Of a stretch of DNA of 5,613 nucleotides, positions 1-5,248 are shown piece after piece (the first letter of the stretch is position 1; the number at the start of each line of letters is the position of its first letter). The position numbers and the translations under genes are program-made. The notes below the pieces were generated by a model. The model was not told where the DNA came from. It saw nothing but the letters and a program-made list of their open reading frames with translations, and made no database searches. This DNA is from Rickettsiales bacterium. Lineage in GTDB: Bacteria; Pseudomonadota; Alphaproteobacteria; Rs-D84. The stretch is taken from positions 1-5,613 of the forward strand of contig JAITBM010000091.1 in the NCBI GenBank assembly GCA_031283565.1. The letters run 5' to 3'.

Positions 1-1312
1 ACTGTTTCATGGAGCCGCGAAAAGCCACCTGTTTCAGTGCGTCTGCAAGCACCGTCCGCGCCCCCTCAGTATCCAGTCCGCATTTTGTTGAAATTCTTGA
101 CGCCTGAGCCAAAGTCTGAAAAAACAAATCCAACTCCGCCGCATCAGCATTAAAATCAAGTGTCTTCATCGCGTCCTTGAAAAAAAACGCGTAATCGCCG
201 CCGAATTTTATATCATCAAGCCGTGCAGTATCGCAAAGTAATGCCAAGTCTGCGGCGATAACTTTCTTGTTGTCCAAGCCTTGCGCATAGTCTAGGAGCC
301 GAAGCACGAACCGGCCAGTCCGCGTCCTTGAAAGCGGCGCGCCAGCGGACGAATCAACGTTCAGGTCATAGGCCTCCATCGCGGTCCGCAATCTTTCTTC
401 ACCGGCAGAGTCCGGCGTTATAACCATCACGCTTTCGCCGTCACGTTCCGCCAGCGCAACAATTGCGGCCGCAACATCCGCCTCCTCAGCCTCGGTATCG
501 CACTCGGCATAAACTATATTTTCAATAGCCTCCAATTTTTCACCCGACAAATCATTTGAAAAGCACTTGTTCATGGATAGGATCGGCGCAGTGCACGCAT
601 CAAGCGAATCACTCTGACTAATAATTTCCGGCATGGATCCTAAGTCGCGCAAAAAACTTTTTATAGACCAATATGGATCGGTACGGCCTATATCGTTCAG
701 ATTTTCGACAAATCCTGGAATAATTACCACGCCATTCGGCATTTTCGCAATTTTTTTCATAAGCTCGCGCGTGTCGCGCACGGAAGCCGTCGATCCAGCG
801 CAATAAACAGCCCCGTAATTTGAAAGATCCCAGGCGGCGATTCCCGCATTTCGAACCTGCACGGTCGTGGGCCGCCCCCAGTCGATATTTTTTATCGCGT
901 CCAGAAACGTCGCTTTTTTTTCATCCGCCATAATGCCGCGCCAGTCTATGGATTTTATGTCCACTCCCTCGTTTTCCAAATGGTCGGCTAACGCAACCAG
1001 CTCCTTGGCCACTGCAAACATGCTAGAAAAACCATCGCCAAGCCCGGCTGCAAGCAGCAGCTTTGACAAAATCGCCGCTCTCTCAAGCGTCCCTATTGCA
1101 TCCTCTTCATCTGAGTTCTCGCCAGATCCAAGCGGAACTATTTTCGGCATCAGCGCCGCTCCGCCGGACATTTGCGCGATTTCCATTTCTAAAGCCCTCG
1201 CGGCCCGGCGTGTCGGCACGAACGCAAGCGAATTCGAAATGCTCCCATCCTTTAATACAAAGGATGCCAGCGTTTTTATTATTTTGGTTGGATCTATTAA
1301 CTGGCAAAGCAT
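1..1312 (-). CDS. addB: AddB, N-terminal 437 residues (double-strand break repair, AddAB helicase-nuclease); 3' end outside window
   Basis: AddB pairs with AddA to resect double-strand DNA ends for RecA-dependent recombination, the role RecBCD plays elsewhere. Reading the minus strand from ATG at 1312 gives 437 codons without a stop to the window edge. Alphaproteobacterial AddB landmarks appear in order: VPTRRAARAL (residues 32-41), LMPKIVPLG (54-62), CAGSTAS (171-177), GVVIIPG (194-200), an acidic EAEEADVAAAI segment (274-284), VMVITPDS (295-302) and SSAGAPLSRT-TGRF (321-335). No GxxxxGK[ST] Walker A is visible, which fits the degenerate helicase domain of this family. The nuclease and Fe-S region would lie beyond the left edge, since full proteins are usually about 1,000 residues. 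The start is supported by AGAGG (1320-1324) seven bases upstream and an in-frame TGA just before it. The gene overlaps engB by 16 nt, suggesting coupled translation. addA may follow outside the window. Confidence 0.87.
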   Translation of the reverse strand, partial: MLCQLIDPTKIIKTLASFVLKDGSISNSLAFVPTRRAARALEMEIAQMSGGAALMPKIVPLGSGENSDEEDAIGTLERAAILSKLLLAAGLGDGFSSMFAVAKELVALADHLENEGVDIKSIDWRGIMADEKKATFLDAIKNIDWGRPTTVQVRNAGIAAWDLSNYGAVYCAGSTASVRDTRELMKKIAKMPNGVVIIPGFVENLNDIGRTDPYWSIKSFLRDLGSMPEIISQSDSLDACTAPILSMNKCFSNDLSGEKLEAIENIVYAECDTEAEEADVAAAIVALAERDGESVMVITPDSAGEERLRTAMEAYDLNVDSSAGAPLSRTRTGRFVLRLLDYAQGLDNKKVIAADLALLCDTARLDDIKFGGDYAFFFKDAMKTLDFNADAAELDLFFQTLAQASRISTKCGLDTEGARTVLADALKQVAFRGSMKQ

Positions 1313-1803
1313 TTCCGAACCTCTTCGATTCCGGTTTTCTTTTCAGCGCTGGTCATTATAGCTCCAGATATTTTCAACGCGTCCTTTTTATCGCATTTGG
1401 TGGCCACCATTTTATATGGAATTTTTTCTTTGTTGCAAAAGTCTATGACGTCTTGGTCCGCGCCCGTCACGGCCCGGCGCGAATCTATCAGCATGAGCAA
1501 AAGACGAGCCCTTCCCGCCAGCAAATATTCTTCCAGCCGCCGAAGCCAGCGCATGCGATCCGATTTTGAGGTCTTCGCATAGCCGTACCCCGGCAGATCC
1601 ATCAACATGACGCCATTCCAGTCGAACAAATTCATGGTCCGGGTGCGACCGGGAGCATTCGACGTCCGCGCGATCGATTCGCCGACGATAGCGTTTATTA
1701 GCGATGATTTTCCGACATTGCTGCGCCCTATGAAGGCGAATTCGTTGCCGCCGCATACCGGCAGATCGCTGATCTTTTCAAAAGCCCCTATGAATTCTGT
1801 CAT
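1297..1803 (-). CDS. engB: EngB/YsxC/YihA ribosome-biogenesis GTP-binding protein
   Basis: This is a small TrmE-Era-EngA-EngB class GTPase that assists late 50S subunit assembly in the cytoplasm and is essential in many bacteria. All G motifs are visible in 168 residues: G1 GRSNVGKSS (26-34), the GRTRT segment at G2 (52-56), G3 DLPGYGYA (69-76), the DSRR turn (107-110), G4 TKCDK (135-139) and a G5-like TSAEKKTG (151-158). The protein is shorter than the roughly 200 residues common in the family, mainly at the C-terminus; alignment from memory with E. coli YihA shows the N-terminus is complete. The ATG overlaps the rsmI stop in an ATGA junction and has no strong Shine-Dalgarno sequence, so translation probably depends on ribosomes finishing rsmI. 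The 3' end overlaps addB by 16 nt. Confidence 0.96.
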   Translation of the reverse strand: MTEFIGAFEKISDLPVCGGNEFAFIGRSNVGKSSLINAIVGESIARTSNAPGRTRTMNLFDWNGVMLMDLPGYGYAKTSKSDRMRWLRRLEEYLLAGRARLLLMLIDSRRAVTGADQDVIDFCNKEKIPYKMVATKCDKKDALKISGAIMTSAEKKTGIEEVRKCFAS

Positions 1804-1809
1804 TTTTTT
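1800..1809 (-). other. A-AAA-AAA heptamer at the rsmI stop / engB start overlap
   Basis: The last two rsmI codons are AAA AAA, preceded by the A of a GCA codon and followed directly by TGA. This makes an in-frame X-XXY-YYZ-type slippery heptamer (1809-1803). The engB ATG (1803-1801) lies in the -1 frame, so a -1 slip would join RsmI to full-length EngB. The layout is seen directly. Whether any slippage occurs is unknown, and I saw no clear stimulatory stem-loop or Shine-Dalgarno sequence nearby. The ATGA overlap alone would also explain the geometry as ordinary translational coupling. Confidence 0.35.
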
Positions 1810-2597
1810 GCTGCCAATATTTTCTCATAGGCCGACGTCTTGGACATTCCTGTTTTCATGGCAAGAATTGCAGCCGCATCCTTGGTCTTTAAGCCCGTTG
1901 CCTCGCCAACTATTGCCGCTATTTCCTCATCGCTCGCCCTTTTATCCGGCGCAGGTGCTATCACGAGCGTGATTTCTCCGCGCATAGCATCCATTTTCAG
2001 TAGATCGGCCGGATATCCGATTATGGTCTCTTCGTGGACTTTCGTGATTTCGCGCACAATCGCAATTTTGCGCTCCGGCATGACTTTCGCACACATAGTC
2101 AGAGTTTCCATTAGTCTGTTGGCTGATTCATAATATATTATGGTGTGCCTTATATGATTGTCTTCACGCAGGGCCGATTCCCCCCTAAAAAACCCAAGAA
2201 AAGAAAAACGGTCGCTCGGGAATCCAGAAAGCGCCAGCGCCGATACTGCGGCAGTCGGCCCCGGAACCACGGATACCGGCAGACCCTCATCGCGGCAAGC
2301 CCGCGCCAGCCGAAATCCAGGATCCGAAACGCCAGGCATGCCCGAATCGGTTGTCAGCGCAATGGAAGCTCCGCTACGTATCATATCCAATATGAGGGGA
2401 AGTTTTTCAGCTTCATTGTATTCGGCGAAAACTTCGAACTTTGCTTTTATCCCGAAATGAGCGCACAGCTTTCCAGCCACGCGCGAATCTTCACAAACGA
2501 CGATATCGGCCCGTCTCAGCGCATCAGCGCCCCGGGGCGAAAAATCCCCGAAATTTCCTATTGGCGTTCCGACTATACAAAGACCGGCTAATCCCAT
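1800..2597 (-). CDS. rsmI: RsmI, 16S rRNA (cytidine-1402-2'-O)-methyltransferase
   Basis: RsmI transfers a methyl group from S-adenosylmethionine to the 2'-OH of C1402 in the 16S rRNA decoding centre. The 265-residue protein shows the family pattern in order: TPIGN (11-15), CEDSR (35-39), DSGMPGVSDPG (84-94), VPGPTA (111-116), YYESANRL (155-162), VREITKVHEE (181-190) and GEITLVI (207-213). It ends with a helical C-terminal segment, SDEEIAAI to SAYEKIL (222-261), typical of RsmI. A longer reading from TTG at 2603 is possible. I chose ATG at 2597 because GAGGAG (2606-2611) lies eight bases from it but only two from the TTG. The gene is divergent from the lipoprotein at 2649. It heads a probable operon with engB and addB, and its stop codon lies inside the engB start (ATGA). 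Confidence 0.96.
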   Translation of the reverse strand: MGLAGLCIVGTPIGNFGDFSPRGADALRRADIVVCEDSRVAGKLCAHFGIKAKFEVFAEYNEAEKLPLILDMIRSGASIALTTDSGMPGVSDPGFRLARACRDEGLPVSVVPGPTAAVSALALSGFPSDRFSFLGFFRGESALREDNHIRHTIIYYESANRLMETLTMCAKVMPERKIAIVREITKVHEETIIGYPADLLKMDAMRGEITLVIAPAPDKRASDEEIAAIVGEATGLKTKDAAAILAMKTGMSKTSAYEKILAAKK

Positions 2598-2632
2598 TGG
2601 CAAAACTCCTCATGTATGCTATAATGCCATAA
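2597..2632 (+). promoter_or_regulatory. Sigma70-type promoter with extended -10 for the activator lipoprotein
   Basis: TTGGCA (2597-2602, five of six consensus bases) is followed by a 17-base spacer and a perfect TATAAT (2620-2625). The TG one base before TATAAT (2617-2618) gives an extended -10. Transcription should start near 2632, leaving a short leader. That leader carries AAGGA (2637-2641) seven bases before the ATG at 2649. The -35 overlaps the first codon of rsmI on the other strand. Confidence 0.75.
2606..2611 (-). promoter_or_regulatory. Ribosome binding site that fixes the rsmI start
   Basis: The minus strand reads GAGGAG here. It is eight bases upstream of the ATG at 2597 and only two bases from the alternative TTG at 2603, which favours the shorter protein. 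It also lies inside the rightward promoter spacer, so a protein bound at one element could affect the other. Confidence 0.75.
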
Positions 2633-2649
2633 AATCAAGGATTATTCAA
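2621..2649 (-). promoter_or_regulatory. Possible divergent promoter for the rsmI-engB-addB operon
   Basis: On the minus strand TTGAAT (2649-2644) is separated by 17 bases from CATTAT (2626-2621). Each matches consensus at four of six positions. Its -10 occupies nearly the same base pairs as the rightward TATAAT, because ATTATA reads similarly on both strands. Transcription would start a few bases before the GAGGAG site. The match is weak, but the rsmI operon needs a promoter and little other space is available. Confidence 0.4.
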
Positions 2650-4238
2650 TGTCTTGGAAAATTTTTAGGAATTTCATCATGGCGGCTGCCATCCTGTCCG
2701 GCTGCGTGCAGCCGCAAGAATGGGGAAGCGAGTGGAACGGCGGCGGGGAAAGCAGTGAAGCGCCTGTTGACATAACGCAGATGTATGGCGCCGTACCGGC
2801 TAGCACGACTAAAAATGTCGCCGTGCTGCTGCCGCTTTCGGGATCGGGCGGGGAACTCGGTACGGGCATACAGCACGCGATCGAAATAGCGTTCTTTCAG
2901 CAGCGGCCGGAAAACATAGCCGTGTCGTTCCACGACCTGTCGGGACGCATGGAGGACAAGATTCGCGTCATAGAAGATGTAGTTGCTTTTGGCCCCGACA
3001 TGATAATCGGCCCCGTTTTCGCCGACGATGTGGCGCTGCTTAGGGACCTAAAGCCCGCAAACATCCCAGCACTGACATTTACCTCTGCTAAGCAGCAATT
3101 GGGCGGAGGAATATTCACCATGGCCCTCATGCCCGGACAAGCCGTCGAATCGATAGTGCGCCAGATAGCGTCCGATGGAAAAAAACGCCTGGTGATACTC
3201 GCTCCCGACACCATGCAGGGGCACATGCTGGCAAATGCTTCTGTTGATTCGACCGCAATATACGGTGTCAAAATTGAGGCGCTGTACCTTTACACTGAAG
3301 GGGATGCCGAAGATATGAGACAGCTGGCCGAAAAAGCGTCGCTGACCGAATCGCGCAAAGCCAATCTAGTGCGCAGTAAAGAGATTCTGTCTGAGATTCT
3401 TATAAAAGAAAAACTCACAGCCGCCGAGAAAAACTTGCTGAAAACGCAGCTCGAAGACTTGAACAAGCGCGACTCCCTTGGCGAAGTGCCGTTCGATGCG
3501 GTGCTGATGCTTGGCGGCGCGGCCGATTCCGCGAACCTTGGCGCATATCTGCGATACTGTGACGTAGCTGCAGGCGAAGTCGCGTTCTATGGCACGGCAC
3601 TATGGGATGCGGAGAGCGTGTTCCGCGACTCCGCGCTCGTGGGAGGCGAATACGCGGCCATGCCACGCATATCGGAAAGCTTCGTAAAGCTTTACTCCGA
3701 AATAGAGGGAAGCCGTCCCAGCCGAATGAACACAATGGGATACGACGCGGCCATGCTGTCCATAAAAGCCCTGTCTGGGGAAAAGCCAAGCGGAGCATAC
3801 CTGCTGAATCCGGCTGGTTATGTTGGATTAGATGGCCTAATGAGGCTGCTGCCAAGCGGCGAAAGCGAGCGAGCGCTTCAAATTATGCAGTTGGAGGGGT
3901 ACAGGGCGCCAATTATAAAAAAAGCTGCCGCTTCGGATTTTTCAAAACCTTTGTACAGGGCGACGGGTTATGACTTGGATCGACCAGTCCGTAAAAAGCT
4001 TGCAACTGACGGCTATGCGCCGCTCGACTACATCAGGCTGCCGGAAAAATTTGTCTCGAAATACAAGGAGCGCAAGTTAGGAGCAATATACGACGATAGT
4101 GTAGAACAGTTTGCGCCGGACGCCGAGCATGTTGAAGATGCTACGGAAACGGTGCGCGATGAAACTTTCATGCCCGCGAAACTTTCTCCTGTGAAGAGGC
4201 GCCTGATAGACCAGGTAAAAATGAAGTCCAAAAGCTAA
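2649..4238 (+). CDS. Penicillin-binding protein activator (LpoA-class) lipoprotein, periplasmic-binding-protein fold
   Basis: This 529-residue protein is likely a periplasmic, membrane-anchored regulator of peptidoglycan synthases, by analogy with LpoA. Residues 1-19 form a lipoprotein signal with lipobox LSGC (16-19); residue 20 is Val, not Asp, so outer-membrane sorting is expected. The body resembles the Peripla_BP_6 / branched-chain amino acid receptor fold: NVAVLLPLSGSGGELG (56-71), FGPDMIIGPVF (114-124), IPALTFTS (139-146), LVILAPDTMQG (181-191), FDAVLMLGGA (282-291), VAFYGTALWD (311-320) and MGYDAAMLSIKAL (363-375). A charged, probably helical insert spans about 217-276. A polar tail of about 110 residues (418-529) extends past the fold. 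It lacks the N-terminal TPR-like domain of gammaproteobacterial LpoA. The head-to-head position with rsmI matches the E. coli yraL/yraM arrangement. The strong promoter and AAGGA site support the ATG. The link to a penicillin-binding protein is inferred from family and context. Confidence 0.85.
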   Translation: MSWKIFRNFIMAAAILSGCVQPQEWGSEWNGGGESSEAPVDITQMYGAVPASTTKNVAVLLPLSGSGGELGTGIQHAIEIAFFQQRPENIAVSFHDLSGRMEDKIRVIEDVVAFGPDMIIGPVFADDVALLRDLKPANIPALTFTSAKQQLGGGIFTMALMPGQAVESIVRQIASDGKKRLVILAPDTMQGHMLANASVDSTAIYGVKIEALYLYTEGDAEDMRQLAEKASLTESRKANLVRSKEILSEILIKEKLTAAEKNLLKTQLEDLNKRDSLGEVPFDAVLMLGGAADSANLGAYLRYCDVAAGEVAFYGTALWDAESVFRDSALVGGEYAAMPRISESFVKLYSEIEGSRPSRMNTMGYDAAMLSIKALSGEKPSGAYLLNPAGYVGLDGLMRLLPSGESERALQIMQLEGYRAPIIKKAAASDFSKPLYRATGYDLDRPVRKKLATDGYAPLDYIRLPEKFVSKYKERKLGAIYDDSVEQFAPDAEHVEDATETVRDETFMPAKLSPVKRRLIDQVKMKSKS

Positions 4239-4421
4239 GCTGTAAATTGTGTAGCTCAAACGAGCGAATCAATGAGATATGACTGGGTCAAAAAATCAGC
4301 ATTACGCGAAATGGTTGATATGCGTAGCAAAGCTTACGTTATCTGAATCCATTATCAGCATGAATAAGCTTTGGTGTTATTGTGATGTTTGAGCAGGCGA
4401 CGTGCCTTTCCTATATAATAA
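4239..4421. other. AT-rich spacer with no convincing gene
   Basis: Successive 60-base blocks from 4261 to 4440 have about 43%, 37% and 42% GC by hand count, against about 67% in two blocks of the preceding gene. Two tiny plus-strand ORFs (4272-4346, 24 aa; 4279-4392, 37 aa) lack good ribosome binding sites and I do not call them. An imperfect hairpin at 4317-4343 pairs GATA, CGTA and GC with their complements around an AAA loop, with one internal loop and one bulge. It lacks a U-tract, so it is a poor intrinsic terminator. No clear terminator follows the activator gene. Confidence 0.5.
4389..4419 (+). promoter_or_regulatory. Candidate promoter for the Cys-rich ORF
   Basis: TATAAT (4414-4419) is perfect, but the best -35 is TTGAGC (4389-4394) with a long 19-base spacer. 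If used, transcription would start near 4426, after the TTG at 4422, and would favour a start such as ATG 4482. A perfect TTGACA also lies at 4422-4427, but only poor -10 matches (TTTACA 4447-4452 or TACATA 4449-4454) follow it at over-long spacing. Confidence 0.3.
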
Positions 4422-5192
4422 TTGACAAACTCTCCTCTGAATAAACTTTACATAAGAGCAAGATTTAGATTGTCGGTTGGTATGGGATCTGAAACAATAG
4501 TGTTTGAGGGGATTGTGGATTATGAAGGTAGCTTTGTTGTTTCTGCCAGCTGTTCTGTTGACTGTATTGCCAGTAATGGGAGATGTACCGGTTATGTAGA
4601 CAGCGGCTTATCAACGAGAGTAAAGAACGTGGTATTTGAATCGTTCAAGACCCGTGCCGAGGGTTTTGCGACTGCCGCGCAGGGAAGCAAGGCGGATAGC
4701 GCGTATCAGAAACCTACGGCAGGAATCCCTAAAACCGATCTGGCATCTGCGGTGCAGACGAGTCTTGCCAAGGCGGATTCTGCCGTACAGCCCGCAACGC
4801 TTAATAGCTATGTTCAAAAAACCGGTTCATGGTGGACGGACAAAAGCATTGTCCCAGACACAGGAGGTTTATTCGGCAACTGGACGCGAGATTTCGGCTA
4901 TGGTACAAGTAGCTCGTGGGTTGTACGCAATACATCGACGGGTTATGAATTCCGTGGCTGGGCAAATTGTTCTGGCAGTCCATCTAATGCATATACTTGG
5001 AGCAATACTTTGGAAGATGATACCAGCTGCTGGTGTAAAATGTCAGATCCAGTTATGGGCTCGTCGTGGATATTCTATGGCCGGTATAACATAACTTCCC
5101 TTTGTGCGGGCGAATGTGCATATAGATGCGCGGATTGCATACATCTTGGCGGGGCTTATAATTGCTCGAGATCTGCACTGATTTCATCCTAG
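4422..5192 (+). CDS. Hypothetical protein: phage tail-fibre-like stalk motif joined to a Cys/Trp-rich C-terminal domain; 5' end uncertain
   Basis: The longest reading gives 256 residues from TTG; ATG at 4482 would give 236. None of the candidate starts has a good ribosome binding site, and I see no signal peptide or membrane segment. Residues 22-75 contain three cysteines (C44, C48, C55). Residues 80-125 carry a stalk of the kind seen in phage tail-fibre and related proteins, with KADSA at 90-94 and again at 117-121 around YQKP-GIPK-DLASAVQTSL. The rest (about 130-256) is rich in Trp, Ser, Gly and Cys, with eight cysteines, including CWC (203-205) and CAGECAYRCADC (228-239). This suggests a disulfide-stabilised or metal-binding, possibly surface-exposed module. 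I do not recognise a named family for it. It could be a receptor-binding or adhesin-like protein, a 5'-truncated remnant of a longer one, or part of a reassorting cassette. Isoleucine codons favour ATA, as in neighbouring genes. Confidence 0.6.
   Translation: MTNSPLNKLYIRARFRLSVGMGSETIVFEGIVDYEGSFVVSASCSVDCIASNGRCTGYVDSGLSTRVKNVVFESFKTRAEGFATAAQGSKADSAYQKPTAGIPKTDLASAVQTSLAKADSAVQPATLNSYVQKTGSWWTDKSIVPDTGGLFGNWTRDFGYGTSSSWVVRNTSTGYEFRGWANCSGSPSNAYTWSNTLEDDTSCWCKMSDPVMGSSWIFYGRYNITSLCAGECAYRCADCIHLGGAYNCSRSALISS
4689..4778 (+). repeat. 27-residue-spaced stalk repeat inside the Cys-rich ORF
   Basis: AAGGCGGAT occurs at 4689-4697 and 4770-4778, exactly 81 bases (27 codons) apart. It encodes KADSAYQ and then KADSAVQ. 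This looks like the start of a second copy of a fibre-stalk unit; only about one full unit is present. Confidence 0.7.
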
Positions 5193-5213
5193 TTCATACA
5201 TACGGGGCTCATT

Positions 5214-5242
5214 TTGTCCTGAAATTCAATTTATGGTATAAT
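5214..5242 (+). promoter_or_regulatory. Sigma70-type promoter with extended -10 for the small lipoprotein
   Basis: TTGTCC (5214-5219, four of six consensus bases), a 17-base spacer and a perfect TATAAT (5237-5242) preceded by TGG (5234-5236) form an extended -10 promoter. It has the same architecture as the promoter at 2597. The expected start of transcription (about 5248-5250) coincides with the ATG at 5249. Confidence 0.7.
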
Positions 5243-5248
5243 TATGAC

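Noticed and set aside
914..921. Run of eight T (A8 on the coding strand) in addB as a phase-variation tract
   Set aside because: It encodes Glu-Lys-Lys in an otherwise open frame, and similar short homopolymers occur elsewhere in the gene (for example 180-187). There is no evidence of variation and addB is not a typical phase-variable gene.
867..1569. Overlapping plus-strand ORFs of 164 and 168 residues
   Set aside because: They lie opposite addB and engB, both of which show clear family motifs. The predicted proteins are Ser/Pro/Phe-rich, low-complexity antisense readings with no recognisable domain.
2598..2603. TTG at 2603 as the rsmI start (two extra residues)
   Set aside because: The ribosome binding site GAGGAG is only two bases from it but eight from the ATG at 2597.
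4317..4343. Imperfect hairpin as an intrinsic terminator for the activator gene
   Set aside because: The stem is short and interrupted, not GC-rich, and is followed by TGAATCC instead of a T-run.
4272..4392. Two small ORFs of 24 and 37 residues in the spacer
   Set aside because: Neither has a good ribosome binding site or recognisable content, and they overlap each other in different frames. They could be relics but cannot be supported.
4422..4454. Perfect TTGACA as a promoter -35
   Set aside because: No acceptable -10 hexamer lies 16-18 bases downstream; the nearest weak candidates are at 19 and 21 bases.
4636..5094. A 152-residue plus-strand ORF in another frame within the fibre-like gene
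   Set aside because: It is very Arg-rich and irregular. The overlapping frame carries the stalk repeat and the ordered Cys motifs, so this is a shadow.
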